Assembly (NCBI RefSeq): GCF_020194175.1
Contig: NZ_JADYVX010000011.1
Span: 62,001-126,000 of the forward strand
From: Bradyrhizobium sp. BRP22
GTDB taxonomy: Bacteria; Pseudomonadota; Alphaproteobacteria; Rhizobiales; Xanthobacteraceae
Reading direction: 5' to 3'
Length of the DNA stretch: 64,000 nt
Program-made: the position numbers and the translations under genes
Notes under the pieces: generated by a model
Seen by the model: only the letters and a program-made list of their open reading frames with translations
Told to the model about the DNA's origin: nothing
Database searches by the model: none
Shown here: positions 15,302 through 22,600 of the stretch, piece by piece
How the letters are laid out: every line of letters begins with the position of its first letter
Position numbering within the stretch: the stretch's first letter is position 1

Positions 15302-15952
15302 GTGATCCCGTTGAAGCCGGCCCAGATCGCGTCGCCATCCGTCGCGCAGGCACTTCCGTTCTACACCAACGGGATGCGCATCGGCCTGCTCGGCGGCTCG
15401 TTCAACCCGCCGCATGCCGCGCATCGCGCCATCAGCCAGTTCGCGCTGAAGCGGTTGCGGCTCGATCGCGTCTGGTGGCTGCTCACGCCCGGCAACCCGC
15501 TCAAGAATCACGACGGCCTGCATGCGCTCGCCGAGCGAGCCGCAGCCGCACTGAAAGTGGCCGACGATCCCCGCATCGATGTGAGCTGTCTCGAAGCTGT
15601 CATCGGCACGCGCTACACTGTCGACACGATCATCCACTTGCGGCGCCGCGTTTCCGGCGTGCATTTTGTCTGGATCATGGGCGCCGACAACCTCGCGCAG
15701 TTCCATCGCTGGAAAGACTGGCGGCGCATCGCCTCCGATGTGCCGATCGCCGTGATCGACCGCCCGCCACAAAGTTTTCGCGCCCTCGCCGCACCCGCCG
15801 CCCAGGCGCTCGCCCGCTATCGTCTGCCCGAGAATCAGGCGGCCCGGCTGGCGGATCAGCAGGCGCCGGCCTGGGTCTTTCTCACCGGCATGAAATCCAA
15901 TCTGTCTTCGACCGGCCTTCGGAACCCTGATGGAAGCTGGAGGACGGTCTAG
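15302..15952 (+). CDS. nadD: nicotinate-nucleotide adenylyltransferase
   Basis: A NadD enzyme that adenylylates nicotinate mononucleotide in NAD synthesis. Visible motifs are [11 protein letters not shown] (nucleotide-binding, with the HxGH-like AAH), [16 protein letters not shown] and the C-terminal SNLSSTGLR (ISSTxxR type). The GTG at 15302 follows the proA stop and gives 216 residues; an internal ATG at 15374 just before GMRIGLLGG would give 192, so the start is uncertain. The stop TAG lies inside a repeat terminus (CTAGCGCATGATC). The next genes rsfS and rlmH are its usual neighbours. Confidence 0.93.
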   Translation: MIPLKPAQIASPSVAQALPFYTNGMRIGLLGGSFNPPHAAHRAISQFALKRLRLDRVWWLLTPGNPLKNHDGLHALAERAAAALKVADDPRIDVSCLEAVIGTRYTVDTIIHLRRRVSGVHFVWIMGADNLAQFHRWKDWRRIASDVPIAVIDRPPQSFRALAAPAAQALARYRLPENQAARLADQQAPAWVFLTGMKSNLSSTGLRNPDGSWRTV

Positions 15953-15976
15953 CGCATGATCAAAGTGGACCATGCG
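15949..15976. repeat. short remnant of the CTAGAGCATGATC repeat
   Basis: CTAGCGCATGATCAAAGTGG resembles the left end of the elements at 21181 and 62828 (GAGCATGATCCGGAAAAGTGGG). Its first four bases contain the nadD stop codon. Confidence 0.55.
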
Positions 15977-16100
15977 TCAAGTGACGTGGGGCTTACTGGA
16001 ATATTGAAACCCTTAACCCCACATGCGTAGTATAGGCGGCGGGCGCCGGGATTCGGTGTCCGCGATACAGTGAAAGGAATGGTCCCTGGCCACATCTGTA

Positions 16101-16529
16101 TTGTCCAAGTCTGTTTTACCCAAGGTAGCTAACAAGGCAGCAAAACCTGCGCGTAAAACATCGACCCCAACTGCGGCCTTGAAGGCGCAAGGCGACGCCG
16201 ACAAGACCCTGAATATGATCCTCTCCCGCCTCGACGATATGAAGGCGGAAGAGACGGTCACCATCGACCTTCGCGGCAAATCAGCATACTCCGACTACAT
16301 GATCATCACCTCGGGCCGGGCCAACCGGCACGTCGGCGCGATCGCGGAGAACGTCACCAAAGCCCTGAAGGAAAACGGCGTCAGCAAAATCCATGTCGAA
16401 GGCCTGCCCAATTGCGACTGGGTGCTGATCGATTCCGGCGATGTGATCGTGCACGTGTTCAGGCCCGAGGTGCGCGAGTTCTACAATCTCGAACGGTTGT
16501 GGACGCAAAGCCCGGTCGCTGCGGTCTAG
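16101..16529 (+). CDS. rsfS: ribosome silencing factor RsfS
   Basis: An RsfS/Iojap protein with a core from about residue 35 (LNMILSRLDDMKAEETVTIDL, SAYSDYMIITSGRANRHV, GLPNCDWVLIDSGDVIVHVF, FYNLERLW). It binds L14 on the 50S subunit and blocks subunit joining in starvation. The N-terminus is a lysine/alanine-rich extension. No ATG opens the frame: an in-frame TGA at 16071 limits the start to TTG 16101 or CTG 16086. The only ribosome-site-like word (AAAGGA, 16073-16078) is spaced for the CTG. The TTG is given here as the conservative choice. It lies between nadD and rlmH. Confidence 0.9.
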   Translation: MSKSVLPKVANKAAKPARKTSTPTAALKAQGDADKTLNMILSRLDDMKAEETVTIDLRGKSAYSDYMIITSGRANRHVGAIAENVTKALKENGVSKIHVEGLPNCDWVLIDSGDVIVHVFRPEVREFYNLERLWTQSPVAAV

Positions 16530-16577
16530 CTCTCTGAGCCGATGCAAATCGGCCGATGCGCATGCTAACATGCGTTA

Positions 16578-17060
16578 ATGCGGTTACTTGTCATCGCAGT
16601 CGGTCGATTGAAGCAGGGTCCGGAGCGGGAACTGGCGGAGCGCTATCGCGAGCGCTTCGACGATATCGGTCGCAAGCTTGGCTTCCGCGGCCTGGATGTT
16701 CATGAAATTGCGGAAAGCCGCGCACGCGACGCCGTAACAAGAATGACCGAGGAAGCGGCGGCGATCTCGGCACTGATCCCGGAAAAGCATGTGCTCGTGG
16801 CGATGGACGAGCGCGGCGAGAACGTTGATAGCGCGGCGTTTGCCGGGTATCTCGGGCGCTGGCGGGACCAATCGGTCGCCAACACTATTTTCGTCATTGG
16901 CGGCGCCGACGGACTTTCGCCTGATTTGCAGCGCAAAGCCAAGCTGCGCGTCGCATTCGGCGCGGCGACTTGGCCGCACCAGATGGTGCGAGTGATGCTT
17001 CTGGAACAGATTTATCGGGCGGCGACCATTTTGGCCGGCCATCCCTATCATCGCGCGTGA
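16578..17060 (+). CDS. rlmH: 23S rRNA (pseudouridine1915-N3)-methyltransferase RlmH
   Basis: A 160-residue SPOUT methyltransferase of normal length. The SAM-binding knot is visible as FVIGGADGLSPDL and the C-terminus ends in the family motif LEQIYRAATILAGHPYHR. It methylates pseudouridine 1915 in helix 69 of assembled ribosomes. Together with rsfS just upstream it forms the conserved rsfS-rlmH pair, tying two 50S-acting factors to one transcript. Confidence 0.96.
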   Translation: MRLLVIAVGRLKQGPERELAERYRERFDDIGRKLGFRGLDVHEIAESRARDAVTRMTEEAAAISALIPEKHVLVAMDERGENVDSAAFAGYLGRWRDQSVANTIFVIGGADGLSPDLQRKAKLRVAFGAATWPHQMVRVMLLEQIYRAATILAGHPYHRA

Positions 17061-17084
17061 ACCGACAAGAGCCCTGACAATCCG

Positions 17085-18461
17085 ATGCCGTCGCTGCGCG
17101 ACCTTCACCGTTATCCCGACACCGCGCACAGTGGCCGGTATCCGACACGCTTGCTCCTGCTGTCGATCGTATTGTTGTCGGCACCCCTCGCGACCGCCGC
17201 ACTCGCGCAAACAGCGTCGCAACCGCAGCAGACGGCGGCAACCGCGCCTTCGCCCGATATCATCAAGCAGCGGGAGCAGGAACTTGAAGCCGCCCGCGAG
17301 CAGCAGCGGAAGGCAACCGAGCTGCAGGAAAAATTGAAGGCCGACATTGCCGCGATCGGCCAGGACCGCAGCAAGCTCAACCAGCAGATCATCGACATCG
17401 CGGGCCAGGTGCGCGGGGTTGAAGGCCGGATTGCCGATGCGGAGGCGCGGCTGCGCCCGCTCGACGGCCGCGAGCAGGAGATCCGCGCCTCGCTCGATTC
17501 ACGCCGCGCCGAGATCATCGAGGTGCTGGCGGCGCTGCAACGTGCCGGCCGGCGCACGCCGCCGGCCCTCCTGGTGCGGCCAGAAGACGCACTGCAGTCG
17601 CTGCGGACCGCGATGCTGCTCGGTGCGGTCGTGCCTGAACTACGGGGGCGCGCGGAAAAGCTGACGGCCGACCTCGGCGAGCTGGTTGCATTGCGCAAGA
17701 CCATCGCCAGCGAGCGCGACGCGCTGGCGCTCGACCGCGACAAGCTGAAGGAAGACCAGGTCCGGCTCGCCGCGCTGGTCGAGGAGCGGCAACGCCAGCA
17801 GAGCGCGATCGAAAAGGACATGGAGGCCGAAGGCGCGCGCGCCATCGCGCTGTCCAAGCAGGTCGACAGCCTGCAGGGCCTGATCGCCAAGATGGAACAG
17901 GATCTGAAGAGCGCCGCGAAAGCGGCCGCTACTGCCAATCTGCAGGGCACGCCCGCCGCCCCGAACGGCAAGCCTAATCTGGGCGCTTTGAAGGATTCGG
18001 CGCGGCTGAGCCCGGCGATCGCCTTTGCCTCCGCGAAAGGGCTGTTCGCCTACCCCGTTAACGGCAGCAAGATTCGCGAATTTGGCGGGTCCGACGGTGC
18101 TGGCGGCGTGCAAAAAGGCATTTCTTTGGCGGCCCGGCCCGGGGGCCAGGTCACAACCCCGTGTGACGGCTGGGTCGTCTATGCCGGACCCTTCCGAAGC
18201 TACGGTCAACTCTTGATCCTCAACGCCGGGGGCGGGTATCATGTTTTGATCGCCGGGATGGAGCGTATTTCGGTAAACATCGGCCAGTTTGTACTTACGG
18301 GGGAGCCGGTCGCGACCATGGGGTCGACATCCCAGGTGGCGTCCATTTTCGCGACAAACGCGAGCCAACCCGTGCTCTATGTCGAGTTCCGTAAGGACGG
18401 CACTCCAATTGATCCAGGCCCATGGTGGGCCGCAAATGAAGGCGAAAAGGTTCGCGGATGA
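17085..18461 (+). CDS. EnvC-like murein hydrolase activator (degenerate M23 domain)
   Basis: A 458-residue periplasmic protein: hydrophobic signal segment near 22-42 (LLLLSIVLLSAPLATAALAQ), a long coiled coil about 55-285 rich in E, Q, K and R, and a C-terminal LytM/M23 fold about 335-450. The zinc ligands of active M23 peptidases are missing: the HxGxD position reads QKGIS, and the second site reads YHVLIAG. This matches EnvC, which activates amidases at the septum rather than cutting peptidoglycan. Its last four bases overlap the ctpA start (ATGA), the usual envC-ctpA pairing of alphaproteobacteria. Confidence 0.9.
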   Translation: MPSLRDLHRYPDTAHSGRYPTRLLLLSIVLLSAPLATAALAQTASQPQQTAATAPSPDIIKQREQELEAAREQQRKATELQEKLKADIAAIGQDRSKLNQQIIDIAGQVRGVEGRIADAEARLRPLDGREQEIRASLDSRRAEIIEVLAALQRAGRRTPPALLVRPEDALQSLRTAMLLGAVVPELRGRAEKLTADLGELVALRKTIASERDALALDRDKLKEDQVRLAALVEERQRQQSAIEKDMEAEGARAIALSKQVDSLQGLIAKMEQDLKSAAKAAATANLQGTPAAPNGKPNLGALKDSARLSPAIAFASAKGLFAYPVNGSKIREFGGSDGAGGVQKGISLAARPGGQVTTPCDGWVVYAGPFRSYGQLLILNAGGGYHVLIAGMERISVNIGQFVLTGEPVATMGSTSQVASIFATNASQPVLYVEFRKDGTPIDPGPWWAANEGEKVRG

Positions 18462-19825
18462 TGCGCAAGACTTCTGTAATTCTCCTCAGCGCCGCATGCG
18501 GTGCAGCGTTGACGCTGTTCGTTACCCAACCGCGCGCCGTGCTGATGGGATCAAGCGCGCGCGCCGCGACCTCGGACACCTACCGCCAGCTCAATCTGTT
18601 CGGCGACGTGTTCGAGCGCGTGCGCAGCGACTATGTCGAGAAGCCCGACGACAGCAAGCTGGTGGAATCCGCGATCAGCGGCATGCTGGCCGGGCTTGAT
18701 CCGCACTCGAGCTACATGGACGCCAAGAGCTTCCGCGACATGCAGGTGCAGACCCGCGGCGAGTTCGGCGGCCTCGGCATCGAGGTCACGATGGAGGACG
18801 GGCTGATCAAGGTCGTCTCCCCGATCGACGATACCCCGGCGTCGAAGGCCGGCATCATGGCCAACGACATCATCACCACGCTCGACGACGAGGCGGTGCA
18901 GGGTCTGACCCTCAACCAGGCCGTCGAGAAGATGCGCGGGCCGGTGAACACCAAGATCCGGCTGAAGATCATCCGCAAGGGCCAGGACAATCCGATCGAC
19001 GTCACGCTGGTGCGCGACAACATTCGCGTCCGCTCGGTGCGCGCCCGCGTCGAGGCCGACGACATCGCCTATATCCGCATCACCACCTTCAACGAGCAGA
19101 CCACCGAAGGCCTGAAGAAGGAGATCGCCAATCTCTCGAACCAGATCGGCGACAAGCTGAAGGGCTACATCATCGATCTCCGCAACAATCCCGGCGGCCT
19201 CCTGGAGGAAGCCGTGACGGTCTCCGACTCCTTCCTGGAGCGCGGCGAGATCGTCTCGACCCGCGGCCGCAATGCCGAGGAAACCCAGCGCCGCGCCGCC
19301 CATTCGGGCGACCTGACCAAGGGCAAGCCGGTGATCGTGCTGATCAACGGCGGCTCGGCCTCGGCTTCCGAAATCGTCGCCGGCGCGCTGCAGGACCACA
19401 AGCGGGCCACGCTGGTCGGCACCCGCTCCTTCGGCAAGGGGTCGGTGCAGACCATCATCCCGCTCGGCAGCGGCAATGGCGCGCTGCGGCTGACCACGGC
19501 GCGCTACTACACGCCGTCAGGCAAGTCGATCCAGGCCAAGGGCATCGTGCCCGACATCGAGGTGCTGCAGGACGTGCCGGACGAATTGAAGGCACGGACG
19601 GACACCAAGGGTGAGGCCTCGCTGCGCGGCCATCTGAAGTCCGACGGCGACGAGAAGACCGGCTCGCAGTCCTACGTGCCGCCGGATGCCAAGGACGACA
19701 AGGCGCTCAAGCTGGCCGACGACCTCCTGCATGGCATCAAGTCCACGGCCAGTTCGGCGCCGCCGCCCGCGAGCGGCGACAAGGCTGCGGTCGACAACAA
19801 GCCGGGCAGCAAGGCCGCGAACTGA
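18458..19825 (+). CDS. ctpA: carboxy-terminal processing protease CtpA (S41 family)
   Basis: A 455-residue S41 peptidase. A signal/anchor is at 1-30; the PDZ domain is near 90-165 (GGLGIEVTMEDGLIKVVSP, AGIMANDIITTLDDE). The Ser-Lys dyad is visible in GGSASASEIVAGAL and RSFGKGSVQT. A low-complexity tail (SSAPPPASGDKAAVDNKPG) ends the protein. The family trims periplasmic or envelope proteins at C-termini. Translationally coupled to the EnvC-like gene and followed by a strong intrinsic terminator, so the transcript ends here. Confidence 0.95.
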   Translation: MMRKTSVILLSAACGAALTLFVTQPRAVLMGSSARAATSDTYRQLNLFGDVFERVRSDYVEKPDDSKLVESAISGMLAGLDPHSSYMDAKSFRDMQVQTRGEFGGLGIEVTMEDGLIKVVSPIDDTPASKAGIMANDIITTLDDEAVQGLTLNQAVEKMRGPVNTKIRLKIIRKGQDNPIDVTLVRDNIRVRSVRARVEADDIAYIRITTFNEQTTEGLKKEIANLSNQIGDKLKGYIIDLRNNPGGLLEEAVTVSDSFLERGEIVSTRGRNAEETQRRAAHSGDLTKGKPVIVLINGGSASASEIVAGALQDHKRATLVGTRSFGKGSVQTIIPLGSGNGALRLTTARYYTPSGKSIQAKGIVPDIEVLQDVPDELKARTDTKGEASLRGHLKSDGDEKTGSQSYVPPDAKDDKALKLADDLLHGIKSTASSAPPPASGDKAAVDNKPGSKAAN

Positions 19826-19849
19826 TCGGCCATCACGGGTTCAAACAAA

Positions 19850-19876
19850 GGGCGGCCTTGTCGGCCGCCCTTTTCG
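19850..19876 (+). terminator. Rho-independent terminator after ctpA
   Basis: GGGCGGCC-TTGTC-GGCCGCCC is an 8-bp all-GC stem followed by TTTTCGTTTT, starting 25 bp after the ctpA stop. Confidence 0.93.
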
Positions 19877-19886
19877 TTTTGGAACT

Positions 19887-19928
19887 CCCGTAGCCCGGGT
19901 GAAGCGCCAGCGTAACCCGGGCTACGGG
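19887..19928. repeat. perfect inverted repeat
   Basis: CCCGTAGCCCGGGT and ACCCGGGCTACGGG are perfect 14-bp arms around a 14-bp centre. This GTAGCCCGGGTGAAGC type is a known style of dispersed palindrome in many proteobacteria. It lies between the ctpA terminator and the next gene. Confidence 0.8.
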
Positions 19929-19987
19929 GTCCCCCGCCCGAACCGGCCGCCTCGTGGTATCGTCGGCGCAGCTGATTCGGGGGGTTG

Positions 19988-21184
19988 ATGGCAGAGGCGG
20001 CCGACGAACTGAGCGCACCGCTCGGACAGGGGACCATGGCCAAAAAGCGCCGGTTCCGGGCGCCGTTCACGGCCATGCAGGCGCTCGCGGTGGTGCTCGG
20101 CCTGATCCTGGTCACCTTCGCCGGTATCGCCTTGTTCAATGACGATCCGCTTGGCGGCGAGCCGATCGCCCATGTCGCCTTGCGCAAGACGCCGGTCGCG
20201 AAGGAAAAACCCGCGCCGACCGCCCAACCTGCCGAGCCTGTGACGAAATCTCCGCCCAAGCAGCCTGCCGGCGAGAGCAAGACGATTACCATCATCGATG
20301 GCTCGAGCGGCGCGCGGCGTGACGTCGTGATCGGGGGCGATCCCGCCGACAAGGCCGAGTCCGATGCTGCCGCGAGGCCGATGGCCGGTATTGACCCGCG
20401 CCTTCTGGAAAAATCCCGCTATGGCATGATCCCGGTGGTCGCCGACGGCCTGAAACCGTTCACGGTCTATGCGGCGGATGCCGACCGCGCCAAGGCGGCC
20501 AAAATGCCGGTGGTGGCGATCGTGGTCGGCGGGCTCGGCGTCGGCGCCGCCAAGACCACCGACGCCATCATGAAACTGCCGCCGGCAGTGACGCTGGCCT
20601 TCACGCCCTATGGCGCCGATCCGACCAAGCTTGCCGAGCGGGCACGTGCGCAGCGCCACGAGATCCTGCTGCAGGTGCCGATGGAGCCATTCGATTATCC
20701 GGACAATGATCCCGGCCCCCAGACCCTGCTCACGACCCTCAACGCCGAGCAGAACCTCGACCGGCTCTACTGGCACTTCAGCCGCCTCCAAGGCTATGCC
20801 GGCATCGCCAATTTCATGGGCGCCCGGTTCGTGGCGACCGATCCGGTGATGCAGCCGATCATCCGGGAAGCGGCCAAGCGCGGCCTCAGCTATTTCGACG
20901 ACGGCGCCACGCCGCGCAGCGTCGCGGCCCCGCTCGCCGCCGGACAGGCGCTGCCCTTTGCCAAAGCCGATTTTACCATCGATGCGGTTCCAACCTCGGT
21001 GGAGATAGATCGCGTGCTGGTCAAGCTCGAGACGCTCGCCAAGGAACGCGGCGTCGCGGTCGGCGTGGCCTCGGCGCTGCCGATTTCGATCGAACGCATC
21101 GCGGCCTGGACCAAGACACTGGAGGCGCGCGGCATCCTGCTTGCACCATTGACAACCGCGATGCTGAAATCAAAATCGAGCTAG
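19988..21184 (+). CDS. divergent polysaccharide deacetylase (YibQ) family protein
   Basis: A 398-residue protein: a short cytoplasmic N-terminus, one membrane anchor near 32-52 ([17 protein letters not shown]), a Pro/Lys-rich linker to about 150, then a divergent deacetylase barrel (about 165-395) starting with [17 protein letters not shown] and containing [22 protein letters not shown] and [10 protein letters not shown]. In active polysaccharide deacetylases an early D-D motif binds metal; here that strand reads VVGGLG, so catalysis may be lost. It follows ctpA, a common order, suggesting an envelope role. The TAG stop is part of the repeat at 21181. Confidence 0.85.
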   Translation: MAEAADELSAPLGQGTMAKKRRFRAPFTAMQALAVVLGLILVTFAGIALFNDDPLGGEPIAHVALRKTPVAKEKPAPTAQPAEPVTKSPPKQPAGESKTITIIDGSSGARRDVVIGGDPADKAESDAAARPMAGIDPRLLEKSRYGMIPVVADGLKPFTVYAADADRAKAAKMPVVAIVVGGLGVGAAKTTDAIMKLPPAVTLAFTPYGADPTKLAERARAQRHEILLQVPMEPFDYPDNDPGPQTLLTTLNAEQNLDRLYWHFSRLQGYAGIANFMGARFVATDPVMQPIIREAAKRGLSYFDDGATPRSVAAPLAAGQALPFAKADFTIDAVPTSVEIDRVLVKLETLAKERGVAVGVASALPISIERIAAWTKTLEARGILLAPLTTAMLKSKSS

Positions 21185-21233
21185 AGCATGATCCGGAAAA
21201 GTGGGTACCGGTTTTCCGAACAGATCATGCTCG
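21181..21233. repeat. GAGCATGATC palindromic repeat abutting a stop codon
   Basis: CTAGAGCATGATCCGGAAAA at the left and GGTTTTCCGAACAGATCATG at the right form a hairpin. The first four bases include the TAG stop of the upstream gene. Related copies lie at 38526, 47062 and 62828. Confidence 0.85.
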
Positions 21234-21344
21234 AATAAGGCCGCAGAGCATCAACCTGATGGCGCGACTTCGGACTTCCGGACCCGCCCGTCTTCCAGAT
21301 CATGGTCCCGCCGGGGCGAAGCGGGTCATGGTCTCGTCTTTTTG

Positions 21345-21423
21345 TTGGAGCGTGATCTCCGCGCAAACGCTCCGCGCTTGTCGCAAGGGAAAACCGATTC
21401 CCACTGTTTACGGATCACGCTCT
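21345..21423. repeat. GAGCGTGATCTCCGCGCAAACG repeat, opposite orientation
   Basis: GAGCGTGATCTCCGCGCAAA at the left and CCGATTCCCACTGTTTACGG then GATCACGCTC at the right match, in reverse, the element at 62828-62905 with its CGCGACAAACG centre. It ends 15 bp before the rppH start. The stretch 21234-21344 between this and the previous repeat holds GC hairpins but no gene I can support. Confidence 0.75.
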
Positions 21424-21438
21424 GGGAGTCCTGATCGA

Positions 21439-21945
21439 ATGACGCGTTACGAGGAGCTGCCTTACCGGACCTGCGTCGGCGTGATGCTGCTTAACCGAGA
21501 GGGGCTGGTCTTTATCGGGCGCCGCTCCGGTGGCGGCATCGAGCATGTCGACGACACCCATGTCTGGCAGATGCCGCAAGGCGGCGTGGATCCCGGTGAA
21601 GACGTCTGGGAAGCCGCCAAGCGCGAGCTCTATGAGGAGACCAGCGTCCGCTCGGTCGAGAAACTCGGCGAAGTCGACGACTGGCTGATTTACGATATTC
21701 CGCGCACGGTCGCAGGGCGAGCTTGGAAGGGCCGTTATCGCGGCCAGCGCCAGAAATGGTTCGCGATGCGCTTCACCGGCAAGGACAATGAGATCGACGT
21801 GGCGCATCCCGGCGGAGGCCACAAGGCCGAGTTCTCGAACTGGCGCTGGGAGCCGATGAAGAATCTCCCCGAACTGATCGTGCCGTTCAAGCGACCGGTC
21901 TATGAGCGCGTGGTTCAGGAATTTTCCAGGCTCGCGGGCCGATAG
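21439..21945 (+). CDS. rppH: RNA pyrophosphohydrolase (RppH), first of two tandem copies
   Basis: A 168-residue Nudix hydrolase. The Nudix box is [20 protein letters not shown] followed by TSV, preceded by VWQMPQGG, with the RppH-typical [15 protein letters not shown] and W-rich C-terminus. RppH removes pyrophosphate from 5'-triphosphate mRNA ends and so starts decay. The ATG at 21439 is used; a longer frame to 21259 would translate a repeat. The stop at 21945 is 2 bp before the second copy, so both are co-translated. The two share most motifs but differ around the Nudix insert. Confidence 0.93.
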   Translation: MTRYEELPYRTCVGVMLLNREGLVFIGRRSGGGIEHVDDTHVWQMPQGGVDPGEDVWEAAKRELYEETSVRSVEKLGEVDDWLIYDIPRTVAGRAWKGRYRGQRQKWFAMRFTGKDNEIDVAHPGGGHKAEFSNWRWEPMKNLPELIVPFKRPVYERVVQEFSRLAGR

Positions 21946-21947
21946 GA

Positions 21948-22451
21948 ATGCCCGAGGAAAAGCTGTACCGCCCCAATGTAGGGATTGCTCTGTTCAACGC
22001 GTCCGGCAGCGTGCTGATCGGCCGCCGCTTCAGGGATGATGGTCCGGAAATCATCCTCCCCGGGCTGGAATGGCAGATGCCGCAAGGTGGCATCGATGCC
22101 GGCGAGGAACCACGCCAGACGGTCATGCGCGAGCTCTGGGAGGAGACGGGCGCGGTCTCCGCTGACTATCTCGGCGAGACCGACTGGATCACTTACGAAT
22201 TCCCGCCTTACAACGGACCGCCGCATCGTCTCGGCAATTTCCACGGACAGCGGCAGAAATGGTTCGCGCTGCGCTTTACGGGGCGAGACGAGGAGATCGA
22301 TCCGCTGACGCCGCGCAATGGACAGCCGGCCGAATTCGATGCCTGGCGCTGGGAACGGCTCGACCGCGTCGCCGACCTCGTCGTGCCGTTCCGGCGCGAG
22401 GTGTATCAGCATGTCGCCCGCAGCTTCGCCGCCTTTGCGCAAGCGTGCTAG
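21948..22451 (+). CDS. rppH: RNA pyrophosphohydrolase (RppH), second tandem copy
   Basis: A 167-residue Nudix hydrolase with box GGIDAGEEPRQTVMRELWEE then TGA, preceded by WQMPQGG, and the RppH word [20 protein letters not shown]. The start is an ATG 2 bp after the upstream paralogue stop. It begins MPEEKLYRPNVGIALFN, closer to the standard RppH N-terminus (YRPNVG) than the upstream copy, so if one copy is the housekeeping enzyme this is the better candidate. Its TAG stop lies in the terminus of the repeat at 22448. Confidence 0.93.
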   Translation: MPEEKLYRPNVGIALFNASGSVLIGRRFRDDGPEIILPGLEWQMPQGGIDAGEEPRQTVMRELWEETGAVSADYLGETDWITYEFPPYNGPPHRLGNFHGQRQKWFALRFTGRDEEIDPLTPRNGQPAEFDAWRWERLDRVADLVVPFRREVYQHVARSFAAFAQAC

Positions 22452-22551
22452 AGCATTTTCGGTTCTGATTGAATCAGAACCGAAGCTCTAGATTTGTTTT
22501 GACGCGTTTTCTTCACGCGAACCGGTGTCCGGTTCGCTCGAAAACGCTCTA
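22448..22551. repeat. complete two-part palindromic repeat (GAGCATTTTC ... AAAACGCTC)
   Basis: The left part holds GGTTCTGATTGAATCAGAACC, a long palindrome, and CTAGAGC at its end. The right part holds ACGCGTTTTCTTCACGCG and CGAAAACGCTCT. Copies lie at 58774 and 59797, with a half-copy at 5644. The opening CTAG contains the stop of the gene before it. Confidence 0.88.
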
Positions 22552-22600
22552 AGCCCGGATCGCTGAACGCCGGACCTCCCGGCCCATCCAAGTGAACGCA

